In this document: positions 14,772-23,879 of the stretch, one piece after another
Layout: every line of letters starts with the position of its first letter
How positions within the stretch are numbered: the first letter of the stretch is position 1
Assembly (NCBI RefSeq): GCF_002160515.1
Contig: NZ_NFKS01000009.1
Location: forward strand, 34,652-98,651
Direction: 5' to 3'
DNA: 64,000 nucleotides
DNA from: Anaeromassilibacillus sp. An172
Lineage (GTDB): Bacteria; Bacillota; Clostridia; Oscillospirales; Acutalibacteraceae
Position numbers and translations under genes: made by a program
Notes under the pieces: generated by a model
Seen by the model: only the letters and a program-made list of their open reading frames with translations
What the model was told of the DNA's origin: nothing
The model's database searches: none

Positions 14772-16049
14772 TTACATCATCTGCATTAGGTCACGGTAAA
14801 CCTGCTGTATCTGTTCTCTGAGCTTAAATATACATTCGGTTTCCTTTGCACTGCCTTTTACGATGTCCTCCGCCATTGCGTGGCAGGATGGCGCACCGCA
14901 GGAACCGCAGTCCAAACCCGGCAGACTGGCTTCTATTTTTTCTATCTGCTCCATCATTTCCATAGCCCTGTTTATGTCTTTGTCAAGGCTCAATACGTTT
15001 TCATCGTATTCAAGAGGTTTATCCCACATCATTTTATCGGGAACACCGTCTTTTAAGTGGTTTTGTGAAACAGGAAGATATTTTCTCAGGGTATGAATTC
15101 TCGCCTGAGCTACATAAGGATTTTCAACGGTCAAAACTCCGCCTACGCATCCTCCGGTGCAGGCGTTAAGCTCTACAAAATCCACATTCCTTATTCTTTC
15201 GTCTTCAAGCTCTTCCAGTACTCTTATTACGTTTTCTATTCCGTCGGCGGCAAGGTATCTGTCCCCAAGCATTGCGGCACTTTCTCCGCCGCTGGTAGCC
15301 CAGCCTACGCCTATTACTCCGGAATTTGCCAAAGGCTCTATGCTTGTCAGCTTATCCATAGCCGAGGTGAGCTTCGGGTATATTTTTGAAATTGCAATAG
15401 CTCCGTCACAGTAGGAGCGTTTATTTACATCCATTGGTCGGTTTATCTCCGTTACTTTGGCGGGACATGGCGTTATGAAAAATGCGCCTATATCCTCCAT
15501 TGGAAGTCCTGTTTCCTCCATGGCGTATTTCTTTGCAAGCATTGCGGAAACCTCCATTGGGGCTTTCATGGGCATTACATTTTCGCAAAGGTCCGGAAAT
15601 CTTTGCTTTATAAGCCTTACAACAGCGGGACATGCTGAACTTATTATTGGGTGTTTCAGCTTGTTTTCTCTTATGAGCTGTCTTGTTGCCTGAGAAACAA
15701 GCTCAGCGCCCCTTGAAACCTCGTATACACTGTCAAATCCCAGCTTTAAAAGTCCGTTTAAAACTATGTCGATATCGTCCATATTGTTAAACTGTCCGAA
15801 TAAAGCCGGTGCAGGTATAGCTATTTTATATTTGAATTTTTCTATTTCTTCGATGCTGTCGGAGCGTGCCTTTTTTGCATGGTGAGGACAGACTCTGATA
15901 CACTCGCCGCAGTCTATACAGCGTTCTGTTATTATATGAGCCTTTCCGTCCCTTACTCTAATTGCCTCGGTGGGGCATCTCTTTATGCAGTTGGTGCATC
16001 CGCAGCATTTATCCTCCTCCAAAACAACGGAGTGAAAATACTCGGGCAT
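14772..16049 (-). CDS. HydS-like sensory [FeFe]-hydrogenase homologue
   Basis: A 425-residue iron-sulfur protein. Two 4Fe-4S motifs open it (CCGCTNCIKRCP and CIDCGECIRVCP, residues ~15-55), followed by the hydrogenase large-subunit domain. H-cluster loops are visible: L1 reads SSACPA, so the ligand cysteine is kept but the proton-transfer cysteine of catalytic enzymes is Ala; L2 reads TPCPAK; L3 reads NACTGGCVGG with both ligands. The C-terminus is a small Fe-S domain (LPGLDCGSCGAPSC) rather than the PAS domain of typical HydS. The module has no HydB/HydC subunits nearby, which favours a redox or H2 sensor over a bulk hydrogenase. The gene follows the RsbW-like ATPase gene by 23 bp. Confidence 0.82.
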   Translation of the reverse strand: MPEYFHSVVLEEDKCCGCTNCIKRCPTEAIRVRDGKAHIITERCIDCGECIRVCPHHAKKARSDSIEEIEKFKYKIAIPAPALFGQFNNMDDIDIVLNGLLKLGFDSVYEVSRGAELVSQATRQLIRENKLKHPIISSACPAVVRLIKQRFPDLCENVMPMKAPMEVSAMLAKKYAMEETGLPMEDIGAFFITPCPAKVTEINRPMDVNKRSYCDGAIAISKIYPKLTSAMDKLTSIEPLANSGVIGVGWATSGGESAAMLGDRYLAADGIENVIRVLEELEDERIRNVDFVELNACTGGCVGGVLTVENPYVAQARIHTLRKYLPVSQNHLKDGVPDKMMWDKPLEYDENVLSLDKDINRAMEMMEQIEKIEASLPGLDCGSCGAPSCHAMAEDIVKGSAKETECIFKLREQIQQVYRDLMQMM

Positions 16050-16072
16050 ATTAAGACCTCTTTTATACTATT

Positions 16073-16498
16073 TTATTGTTTAACAAGTACGGTTAAATAC
16101 ATTGTTGTGCCGACGCCTAAGGTGGTTTCTATTTTCATTTCATCTGTGTATTTTTTTATGTTTGGAAGTCCCATGCCGGCGCCGAAACCTAAGTTTCTTA
16201 CATTGTCGGGAGCTGTTGAATAGCCCTCCTGCATTGCTTTTTTCACATCCGGGATACCAGGTCCTTTATCAGCAAGGACAACCTCCACCTTGTCGGGATA
16301 AATATCCACGTCTACCACGCCTCCGTCGGCGTGTATTACCATATTTATTTCAGCCTCGTACATGGCGATTGCCACACGTCTTATGGCGTCTTTATTGTAT
16401 CCAAGCTTTTTAAGCTTGCTTTTTACCATTCCTGAGGCTTCGCCGGCTCTTGTAAAATCATCGCCGGAAACCTCATATGTAAGATGTATTACACTCAT
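16073..16498 (-). CDS. RsbW-like ATP-binding protein (GHKL anti-sigma-factor type)
   Basis: A 141-residue GHKL ATPase domain: an N-box-like AMYEAEINMVIHA, then G1 LADKGPGIPD and G2 FGAGMGLPNI. It resembles anti-sigma serine kinases. It overlaps the first DRTGG gene by 4 bp and precedes the HydS-like gene, so kinase output coupled to the hydrogenase sensor is a reasonable inference. No sigma factor or anti-sigma antagonist is present beside it. Confidence 0.8.
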   Translation of the reverse strand: MSVIHLTYEVSGDDFTRAGEASGMVKSKLKKLGYNKDAIRRVAIAMYEAEINMVIHADGGVVDVDIYPDKVEVVLADKGPGIPDVKKAMQEGYSTAPDNVRNLGFGAGMGLPNIKKYTDEMKIETTLGVGTTMYLTVLVKQ

Positions 16499-16842
16499 AC
16501 TTCACAGCCTCCTCGCAGACCATTGGAATAGAGCAGTCCGCAGGCTGTAAACATTCTGTACGGTGTTGACATAAGTGTTATATCTCTGGTTCTTGCCAAG
16601 TTTATAATATCCTCGTTTGGCTCTTTTCCTCTGACAAAAATAATACAAAGCATATCCATCATTTCGGCTGTTCTTACAACCTGGGGGTTTACAAGTCCTG
16701 TGAGAAGCACGGACTGGTCCTTTACATAGGCTAAAACATCGCTCATCATGTCGCTGCCGCAGGCTGTTTTTATTTCAGCGTCCAAATCTCCCGGAAGGAT
16801 AACTTTTGCTTTCAAAATATCTATCAAGTCTTTGACAACCAT
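16495..16842 (-). CDS. DRTGG-domain protein, first gene of the hydrogenase-sensor operon
   Basis: A 115-residue DRTGG-type protein (MVVKDLIDILKAKVILPG, then TACGSDMMSDVLAYVKD) similar in layout to the one at 14398-14739. The ribosome site AAGAAAGGGAG is strong. It starts the minus-strand operon; its promoter should lie in the AT-rich 16850-16980 gap shared with the divergent feo promoter. Confidence 0.78.
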   Translation of the reverse strand: MVVKDLIDILKAKVILPGDLDAEIKTACGSDMMSDVLAYVKDQSVLLTGLVNPQVVRTAEMMDMLCIIFVRGKEPNEDIINLARTRDITLMSTPYRMFTACGLLYSNGLRGGCEV

Positions 16843-16982
16843 AAAAAACTCCCTTTCTTATTTGAAATACGCTTAATAAAAGTTCACTTTTATATTTTAA
16901 CATATTTAAAGCTCGGTTACAATAAAAATTGTACAAAAAGTTAAAAAGGAAAGATTGTTTTGTTATATGTTACTTTTCTATG

Positions 16983-17011
16983 TTGATTTTCTCTCTCAAA
17001 TGTAATAGAAT
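16983..17011 (+). promoter_or_regulatory. Promoter of the feo operon
   Basis: TTGATT (16983-16988), 17-bp spacer, TAGAAT (17006-17011), 56 bp before feoA. I could not identify a convincing Fur or DtxR box. Confidence 0.5.
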
Positions 17012-17067
17012 TATTAAAGTGGGTTAGATATTGAAAACTGTACTTTGTATATAGGTGGTAATCTTTA

Positions 17068-17292
17068 ATGACGCTTGATGAAATTAAAATCGGACAGAAG
17101 TGCATGGTCGTAAGCCTTGGAAGCTCCGGAATGCTCAGACGAAGAATTATCGACATGGGAATTACTCCCGGCGCAATTATTTACAAGAGAAAAACTGCGC
17201 CCTTCGGTGACCCTATTGAGATAAACGTAAGAGGATACGAGCTTAGTATAAGAAGAAGCGAGGCGAAAGAAATTTTTGTCGAGCTTTGCTGA
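17068..17292 (+). CDS. feoA: Ferrous iron transport protein FeoA
   Basis: A 74-residue SH3-like FeoA with CMVVSLGSSGMLRRRIIDMGITPGA and a conserved GYELSIR near the end. It is a small cytosolic partner of FeoB. The start is preceded by AGGTGG. Confidence 0.9.
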   Translation: MTLDEIKIGQKCMVVSLGSSGMLRRRIIDMGITPGAIIYKRKTAPFGDPIEINVRGYELSIRRSEAKEIFVELC

Positions 17293-17442
17293 GATTGTTT
17301 TAATAACCTTGAATACCGGCTGATTTGCGTTTGGTTTGATTTAGTATGTTAAAATTTTTAAGAAATGCGAAGCCTGTACGGGGACAAATACAGAAAAAAA
17401 CAATTGATAACAAGCAATCTTACAATACGGAGGCTGTACTAT

Positions 17443-19476
17443 ATGGCAAATGAAGAGAGGGGTTCCGCTGACGGAAACCTGAATGTTATAAAGATTGCAT
17501 TGGCGGGAAACCCCAACTGCGGTAAAACTACTCTTTTTAACCAGCTTACCGGCAGTAATCAGTATGTTGGAAACTGGCCGGGAGTTACTGTTGAAAAGAA
17601 AGAAGGAAAAATAAAAAATAAATTTGGTTTGGAAATGTCCATAATAGATTTACCGGGAATTTATTCACTTTCTCCTTATTCACCTGAAGAGATAGTTACA
17701 AGAAACTGTCTGCTTCACGATAACCCTCAGGTTATCATTGATATTGTGGACGCCACAAACATAGAGCGCAACCTGTATCTGACAACACAGATTGCAGAGC
17801 TTGGCAGACCTATGGTTATTGCGCTGAATATGATAGATATGCTGGAAAAAAACGGCGACACTATCGACGAGAAGCTTTTGGAAAAGGAACTGGGTATACC
17901 GGTTGTCCCTATTTCTGCCAGCAAGAATATAGGAATAGAAGCTTTGATAGAAAAAACGGTGGAGCTTGCCAAGGCTTCAAAATATGTGCCGGTTAAAAAT
18001 ATTTATTCAAAATCAGTAAACAATGTGCTTTTGGATATAGAGGACGCTCTGGAGGAGGTAAAACAGAGCAAGTATCACAGAAAACGCTGGACTGCCGTTA
18101 AGCTTTTTGAGGGCGACAGCGTTACATGGAATCATTACGATTTCACAAAAGAACAAAGGGAACACATTATTTCCCATATTGAGGAGGTAAACTCCAGTAA
18201 AAATATCGACAGGGAAATGATTATTGCCGATGAAAGATATAAATATATCTGCGCAATAACAAGCCGTGCCGTACATAAAAATCATGACCCCTGCAAGCTT
18301 ACGGTTTCAGATAAGATTGACAGGATAGCTACCAACAAATATTTGGCTATACCTCTGTTTTTGGTGACAATGTTTTTGGTGTTCGCCATAACCTTTGGCC
18401 CTATCGGAAACTTTTTAAGGGACGGGGCAGAGTGGCTTATATCCGATTTGCTTGCCGGAGGACTTACTACATTTTTGCATAATGTAAATGCTTCCGAATG
18501 GGCTGAAAGTCTTGTGATAGACGGTATCATAGGCGGCGTCGGTTCTGTTATTTCATTCCTGCCTCAGATTGTTCTGCTGTTTACCTTGCTTTCACTCCTT
18601 GAGGACAGCGGATATATGGCGAGAGCGGCATTTATTATGGACAAGCTTTTGAGATGTATAGGACTTTCCGGAAGAGCCTTTGTTCCTATGCTTATGGGAT
18701 TTGGCTGTACCGTTCCGGCAGTTATGGGAACAAGAATTTTGGAGAGTGAAAAGGATAAAAAGCTTACAATCCTTATAACTCCTTTCATGTCCTGTTCTGC
18801 AAAGATGCCTGTTTATCTTTTGATGGTTTCAATGTTTTTCAAGGACAGCGGACCTTTGGTGATATTCGGCATTTATATTCTGGGAGTTGTGATTGCCGTT
18901 TTGACTGCACTTTTGTTTAAGTCAACGGTTCTTAAAGGCAAAAATTCCCCCTTTGTTATGGAGCTTCCTCCATACAGACTTCCGTCCGCAAAAACTCTTT
19001 TGCTCCACATTTGGGAGAGGGTAAGGGACTTTTTGGTTCGTGCAGGTACTGTTCTTATGGGCGCTTCAATACTTATCTGGTTCTTGCAGAGCTTTAATTT
19101 CAGCCTGCAAATGGTGGAGTCAGACGAAAGTATTTTGGCTTCAATCGGAATGCTGATAGCTCCTGTGTTTACACTGTGCGGCTTCGGCGACTGGAGAGCT
19201 TCGGTTTCACTGGTGACAGGAATTGCCGCTAAGGAAAGCGTGGCTTCCACAATGGCTGTGCTTTACGGCGGTTCTCTTACAGGCGCATTTTCCACATTGT
19301 CCGCATTTTCTTTCCTTGTGTTTGTTCTGCTTTACACACCTTGTGTGGCAGCGCTCACCGCAATGAGAAAGGAATTCGGCAGCAGAAAGTGGATGGCGGT
19401 TTCTGTAGTTTACCAGCTTGCAGTGGCTTGGATTATGTCTTTTGCCGTGTTCCAGATAGGAAGCTTGTTTATTTAA
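17443..19476 (+). CDS. feoB: Ferrous iron transporter FeoB
   Basis: From ATG 17443 (CGGAGG ribosome site) the protein has 677 residues. The N-terminal G domain has G1 GNPNCGKT, G3 DLPGIYSLSPYSPEE and G4 NMID. The membrane part has two Gate regions, including GFGCTVPAVMGTRIL and the C-terminal TPCVAALTAMRKE. It imports Fe2+. The frame is open to 17365, but those codons lack a ribosome site. It is preceded by feoA and followed by a small Cys-rich membrane protein, the usual Firmicutes feo arrangement. Confidence 0.95.
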   Translation: MANEERGSADGNLNVIKIALAGNPNCGKTTLFNQLTGSNQYVGNWPGVTVEKKEGKIKNKFGLEMSIIDLPGIYSLSPYSPEEIVTRNCLLHDNPQVIIDIVDATNIERNLYLTTQIAELGRPMVIALNMIDMLEKNGDTIDEKLLEKELGIPVVPISASKNIGIEALIEKTVELAKASKYVPVKNIYSKSVNNVLLDIEDALEEVKQSKYHRKRWTAVKLFEGDSVTWNHYDFTKEQREHIISHIEEVNSSKNIDREMIIADERYKYICAITSRAVHKNHDPCKLTVSDKIDRIATNKYLAIPLFLVTMFLVFAITFGPIGNFLRDGAEWLISDLLAGGLTTFLHNVNASEWAESLVIDGIIGGVGSVISFLPQIVLLFTLLSLLEDSGYMARAAFIMDKLLRCIGLSGRAFVPMLMGFGCTVPAVMGTRILESEKDKKLTILITPFMSCSAKMPVYLLMVSMFFKDSGPLVIFGIYILGVVIAVLTALLFKSTVLKGKNSPFVMELPPYRLPSAKTLLLHIWERVRDFLVRAGTVLMGASILIWFLQSFNFSLQMVESDESILASIGMLIAPVFTLCGFGDWRASVSLVTGIAAKESVASTMAVLYGGSLTGAFSTLSAFSFLVFVLLYTPCVAALTAMRKEFGSRKWMAVSVVYQLAVAWIMSFAVFQIGSLFI

Positions 19477-19567
19477 CAGAATTTCCCCTATAACAGGGAT
19501 TTATTGATAAATGATGAATTGATGAATAAGATTTTAAAAACTGTTCTCTTTTTTGTGGAGGTATTTT

Positions 19568-19741
19568 ATGGCTGCTGATATTATTATTGCTATTCTTGCG
19601 GCGGCGATGGTGGCTTATACTATTTACAGATTGTTTTTCTCAAAAAAGAACAGAAGCTGCTGCGGAGACTGCTCCAAATGCGCAGGCTGTTTAAAAACTG
19701 AGGAAAATAATAATTGTGAAGATAACTCCGGCAATATTTGA
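19568..19741 (+). CDS. FeoB-associated Cys-rich membrane protein
   Basis: From ATG 19568 behind TGGAGG the protein has 57 residues: one N-terminal transmembrane helix (DIIIAILAAAMVAYTIYRLFF) and then CCGDCSKCAGC. This matches the FeoB-associated Cys-rich family, presumed to help Fe2+ handling at the membrane. It lies 91 bp after feoB. Confidence 0.85.
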   Translation: MAADIIIAILAAAMVAYTIYRLFFSKKNRSCCGDCSKCAGCLKTEENNNCEDNSGNI

Positions 19742-19775
19742 GTTGAATGTTTGATTGGAAAGGTGGAACTCGTCT

Positions 19776-20582
19776 ATGTATTTTGATTTTCACAGAAGCG
19801 AAGTCTGGGAATATCCTGACAGAATAAGCGTTCAGGTCATTTACAAGCTTTATACCGACCCGGGTTATCTGTCTGTGCATAAGAACATAGATGCCGAGAA
19901 ATATATTTTTGTCTATACTATGGAGGGAAAGGGCAAGTTTTATGTTGACGGCAAGGAGATTAACGTGGTGGCAAACCAGCTTTTAGTTGTCAACGCCAAG
20001 GAAAGTTTAAGCTATTCATGTTCGGGTAAGTGCTGGAATTTCTGGCTCTTTGAGTACAAAAACAGCACAAACAGCCTGACGCCCAATGTGGTTTACGATT
20101 TCTTTATGAAAAAAGAAGAGCTTATGATGAGCTCCATGGCTTTGGAGGCTTTGAAAGAGGAAAACCGTGTTTTGGCGTCAACCTTGTTTGCTTCTTTGTA
20201 TTACATAGCTTTGGACAAGATAAAACGTGGCGTTATGGATAAGAAATACAAGGTTATTACCTCGGCTACAAACTATATCAGGGAAAACCTCAGTACATTT
20301 TCCGTTGACGATTTAAGCGCATATCTGAATATAAACGAGAGAACGCTTTTGAATATTTTCAATGACTACCTGGGTACTTCACCTAAGAAGCTACACAAGT
20401 ATATGCGCCTTGAGGCTTCAAAGGAATACCTTGAAACAACGAGAATGTCTATAGAGGAGATTGCCAAAACCTTGGGCTATGCAAACTCCGGTCACTTCTC
20501 CGCTGTTTTCAAAAGCGAATATTCCATAACTCCGGCAAGATACAGAATGATTTTCAACGCCGGCGTTTCATCACAGATTTAA
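19776..20582 (+). CDS. AraC-family transcriptional regulator
   Basis: From ATG 19776 (AAAGGTGG ribosome site) the protein has 268 residues. The N-terminal half is a cupin-like sensor domain (YTMEGKGKFYVDGKE). The C-terminal ~100 residues are the double helix-turn-helix of AraC/XylS, with IEEIAKTLGYANSGHFSAVFK and the ending TPARYR. The effector is unknown. It follows the feo genes by 34 bp and ends in its own terminator; whether it controls iron uptake or a distant sugar locus cannot be told. Confidence 0.88.
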   Translation: MYFDFHRSEVWEYPDRISVQVIYKLYTDPGYLSVHKNIDAEKYIFVYTMEGKGKFYVDGKEINVVANQLLVVNAKESLSYSCSGKCWNFWLFEYKNSTNSLTPNVVYDFFMKKEELMMSSMALEALKEENRVLASTLFASLYYIALDKIKRGVMDKKYKVITSATNYIRENLSTFSVDDLSAYLNINERTLLNIFNDYLGTSPKKLHKYMRLEASKEYLETTRMSIEEIAKTLGYANSGHFSAVFKSEYSITPARYRMIFNAGVSSQI

Positions 20583-20596
20583 TTTTTACAATTATA

Positions 20597-20624
20597 GAAC
20601 CGTCGTTTTTTCGGCGGTTCTTTT
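20597..20624 (+). terminator. Terminator after the AraC gene
   Basis: GAACCGTCG (20597-20605) and CGGCGGTTC (20612-20620), followed by TTTT. Confidence 0.85.
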
Positions 20625-20638
20625 CATATAATTTTCTG

Positions 20639-20667
20639 TTGTGAAAGCACGCTCTGTGTGGTATAAT
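20639..20667 (+). promoter_or_regulatory. Promoter of pcrA
   Basis: TTGTGA (20639-20644), 17-bp spacer, TATAAT (20662-20667). Confidence 0.6.
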
Positions 20668-20700
20668 AAATCGAAATAATAAGGCGATTAAGGAGAAACT

Positions 20701-22926
20701 ATGGAACTTACAGAATTGCAAAAGCAGTTTTCTAAAATGAACGATATGCAGCAGAAGGCGGTTTTCTGTACGGAAGGCCCTCTGCTTATTCTTGCAGGCG
20801 CAGGTTCGGGCAAAACCACCGTGCTTGTAAACAGAATAGCATATATACTCAAGGCGGGACTTTGCAGACCTTGGCAGATTTTGGCTATAACCTTTACCAA
20901 CAAGGCGGCAGGGGAGCTTAAAGAGAGAATATGCAATGCGGTTGACGAGGGCGGCGACGATATTTGGGCAGCCACTTTCCATTCAACCTGTTCGAGAATT
21001 TTGAGAAGATACGGTGACAGGCTGGGATATACCAATAAGTTTACCGTTTACGATACCGACGATACAAAAAGACTTATGAAGGATATTTTGAAACAGCTTT
21101 CCGTTGATGAAAAAATCCTTTCCCATAAAACAGTGCTCAATGAAATTTCAAGGGCGAAAGACAAGATGATAACCCCTGAAATGATGAAGGCGGAGGCAGG
21201 CTGTGACAGCAGAAAAATAACCATTTCAAAGGCTTACGCTATTTATCAGGAGCGTTTAAAGTCCGGAAATGCAATGGATTTTGACGATTTGCTTATGAAT
21301 ACAGTTCTGCTCTTTGAAAAATGTCCGGAGATTTTGCAGTATTATCAGAACCTTTTCAAATACATTATGGTTGACGAGTATCAGGACACCAACAAGGTTC
21401 AGTATAAATTTGTAAGTATGCTGGCTGAAAAACACGGCAATATCTGCGTTGTGGGCGACGACGACCAGAGTATTTACAAATTCAGAGGCGCAACCATCGA
21501 AAATATTCTGTCCTTTGAAAATACTTTTAAAGGCGCAAATGTTATCAGACTTGAGCAGAACTACAGAAGCACAAAGAATATCTTAAACGCCGCCAACAAT
21601 GTTATCGCAAACAACACATCAAGAAAGGGCAAAACCCTTTGGACAAACAACGAGGTGGGCGACAAAATTGTTTTGCATACAGCTTCCACAGAAAGAGATG
21701 AGGCTGCGTATATCGCCAAGGTCATTGTGGAAGAGGTGGCAAAGGGAAGAAAGTTTTCCGATTTTGCTGTGCTTTACAGAATGAATGCTCAGTCAAACTC
21801 CGTGGAATTTGCGCTGTCCAGAAGCGGTATTCCTCACAGAATTATCGGAGGTCACCGTTTCTATGACCGTGAGGAAATAAAGGATATGACAGCATATCTC
21901 CAGGTTATCAACAATCCGGACGATGATGTAAGACTTAGGAGAATAATAAACAGACCTAAACGTGGAATAGGCGACACAACCGTCAATAAGGCGGCTGACA
22001 TTGCCTCCGCTTTGGGCGAGAGTATTTTCAATGTTATCAAAAACGCCGCAGACTATCCCGATATTTCAAAGTCGGCTTCAAAGCTTAAAGGCTTCTGCGA
22101 TATGATTGAGGAGCTCAGCGAATATGCTCAGGACGAGTACAACAGCCTTGAGGGTCTTTACAATGAAATCCTGGACAGAACCGACTATATAAACTATCTC
22201 AAAACAACAAAAGAGGACCATGCGGAAGTTAAGATTGAAAATATCGAGGAACTTCTTTCAAATATCAAAAACTTTGAAGAGGACTACGGAGATGAAGCAG
22301 ACCTTTCCACATTCCTTGAGGATATAGCTCTTCAGACAGATATTGACAACTACGATGAAGAGGCGGACAGCGTTGTAATGATGACAATGCACAGCGCAAA
22401 AGGTCTTGAATTTCCTGTTGTATTTATTCCGGGAATGGAAGAGGGAATTTTCCCGTCATTTTCATCAACAATGGACCCGGAGGAACTCAACGAGGAAAGA
22501 CGTCTTGCCTATGTTGGCATTACAAGGGCTAAAGAAAAGCTCTATCTTATAAAGTGTCAGTCAAGAATGTTGTTCGGTTCAACAAATAGAAATATGCCTT
22601 CAAGATTTGTCAGGGAAATACCGGGTGAGATTGTAGAGCTTACCGGTATGGAAAGAAAGATAAAAGAGCCTATGGCAAACCGTGAGCCTTACGCAACGGA
22701 AAAAACCTCCGGCTTTAAGGGCCACACTGAATTTGTTAAACAGCCGGCAGGCGCAGCAGGATCTGCTTCCTATTCTGTGGGCGATATGGTTAAGCACAAG
22801 GTATTCGGAGAGGGAATGGTTGTGAAAACCGAAAGAATGGGCAACGATACAATGCTGGAAATTGCCTTTGATAAGGTTGGAACTAAAATTCTTATGGCAA
22901 ACTTTGCTAAACTTGTAAAGCTTTAA
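20701..22926 (+). CDS. pcrA: ATP-dependent DNA helicase PcrA/UvrD
   Basis: A 741-residue SF1A helicase, the usual PcrA length. It shows the Q motif DMQQKAV, Walker A AGAGSGKTTVL, motif Ia TFTNKAA, Walker B VDEYQDTN, motif III GDDDQSIYKFRGA, motif IV EQNYRST and motif VI YVGITRAKEKL. The C-terminal VGDMVKHKVFGEGMVV is the RNA-polymerase-interacting Tudor-like end of PcrA. It unwinds DNA in repair and plasmid or rolling-circle replication. Confidence 0.93.
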   Translation: MELTELQKQFSKMNDMQQKAVFCTEGPLLILAGAGSGKTTVLVNRIAYILKAGLCRPWQILAITFTNKAAGELKERICNAVDEGGDDIWAATFHSTCSRILRRYGDRLGYTNKFTVYDTDDTKRLMKDILKQLSVDEKILSHKTVLNEISRAKDKMITPEMMKAEAGCDSRKITISKAYAIYQERLKSGNAMDFDDLLMNTVLLFEKCPEILQYYQNLFKYIMVDEYQDTNKVQYKFVSMLAEKHGNICVVGDDDQSIYKFRGATIENILSFENTFKGANVIRLEQNYRSTKNILNAANNVIANNTSRKGKTLWTNNEVGDKIVLHTASTERDEAAYIAKVIVEEVAKGRKFSDFAVLYRMNAQSNSVEFALSRSGIPHRIIGGHRFYDREEIKDMTAYLQVINNPDDDVRLRRIINRPKRGIGDTTVNKAADIASALGESIFNVIKNAADYPDISKSASKLKGFCDMIEELSEYAQDEYNSLEGLYNEILDRTDYINYLKTTKEDHAEVKIENIEELLSNIKNFEEDYGDEADLSTFLEDIALQTDIDNYDEEADSVVMMTMHSAKGLEFPVVFIPGMEEGIFPSFSSTMDPEELNEERRLAYVGITRAKEKLYLIKCQSRMLFGSTNRNMPSRFVREIPGEIVELTGMERKIKEPMANREPYATEKTSGFKGHTEFVKQPAGAAGSASYSVGDMVKHKVFGEGMVVKTERMGNDTMLEIAFDKVGTKILMANFAKLVKL

Positions 22927-22967
22927 TGTGTTAATTGTATAAAATTTTCACTGATAGCGAAAATGGT

Positions 22968-23001
22968 AAACCGCTGTTCATTCTGTCAACACAGCGGTTT
23001 T
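22968..23001 (+). terminator. Terminator after pcrA
   Basis: AAACCGCTGT and ACAGCGGTTT arms (about 22968-23000). The T run is partly within the stem. Confidence 0.75.
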
Positions 23002-23012
23002 GGCAAAAATAA

Positions 23013-23057
23013 TTGACGATAATCCAACTAAAATATGTAATTTGTATTTACATATTT
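23013..23057 (+). promoter_or_regulatory. Promoter and perfect inverted repeat before pyrH
   Basis: TTGACG (23013-23018), 17-bp spacer, TGTAAT (23036-23041). Overlapping the -10 is a perfect 10-bp inverted repeat, AAATATGTAA (23031-23040) and TTACATATTT (23048-23057). This is an operator-like arrangement at the head of the pyrH-frr-uppS run. Confidence 0.45.
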
Positions 23058-23109
23058 AGCAAAATAGTGTATTATGTTCTTAAATATGAAGTATAATGAG
23101 GTGTTTTCC

Positions 23110-23820
23110 ATGGACGTAAAGTATAAAAGAATTCTTTTGAAATTATCCGGCGAATCTCTTGCAGGTAAAGCAGGCCACGGCATAGACTTCGACACAGTTT
23201 ACAAATACTGCGAGCCTATTAAAAAATGCGTTGACGCAGGTATTCAGGTTGCTGTTGTTGTAGGCGGCGGAAACTTCTGGAGAGGCAGAAGCTCAGGCAA
23301 GATGGACAGAACACGTGCAGACCATATGGGAATGCTTGCAACTGTTATCAATGCTTTGGCTGTTGCCGATGTTTTGGAGCAGCAGCTTGGACTTGACGTA
23401 AGAGTTCAGACAGCTATCTCCATGCCTCAGGTTGCAGAACCTTACATCAGAAACAGAGCGGTAAGACATCTTGAAAAGGGAAGAGTTGTAATCTTCGGAT
23501 GCGGAACAGGTAATCCATTCTTCAGCACAGATACAGCGGCTTCTCTTCGTGCAGTTGAAATTGAGGCTGACATCATCCTTAAAGCCACAATGGTTGACGG
23601 TGTTTATGATTCTGACCCTAAGAAGAACCCTGACGCAGTTAAGTACGACACACTTTCTTTCCAGGAAGTTTTGAGCAGAGAACTTGCTGTTATGGACAGC
23701 ACTGCCGCTTCACTTTGCAGAGATAACGATATACCGATTCTTGTGTTCAGCGTTGATGAGCCAATGAACATCTACTATGCAGCCTGCGGTGAAGAAATCG
23801 GAACCCTTGTTAAAAAATAA
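23110..23820 (+). CDS. pyrH: UMP kinase PyrH
   Basis: From ATG 23110 the protein has 236 residues. KLSGESLAG opens the amino-acid-kinase fold, then [11 protein letters not shown] and [14 protein letters not shown], with [13 protein letters not shown] for nucleotide binding. It phosphorylates UMP to UDP. The longer open frame from 23074 has no ribosome site; GAGGTG is correctly placed for 23110. It is the first gene of the pyrH-frr-uppS-cdsA-dxr-rseP order typical of Firmicutes. Confidence 0.94.
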   Translation: MDVKYKRILLKLSGESLAGKAGHGIDFDTVYKYCEPIKKCVDAGIQVAVVVGGGNFWRGRSSGKMDRTRADHMGMLATVINALAVADVLEQQLGLDVRVQTAISMPQVAEPYIRNRAVRHLEKGRVVIFGCGTGNPFFSTDTAASLRAVEIEADIILKATMVDGVYDSDPKKNPDAVKYDTLSFQEVLSRELAVMDSTAASLCRDNDIPILVFSVDEPMNIYYAACGEEIGTLVKK

Positions 23821-23879
23821 TTGAGGACATTTGTCCCTTTGTGTAACTTTAAATTTTGTAATTGACGGAGGAACTAACC

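Noticed and set aside
16860..17067. Fur or DtxR operator before feoA
   Set aside because: No sequence close enough to the known 19-bp palindromes was found by eye.
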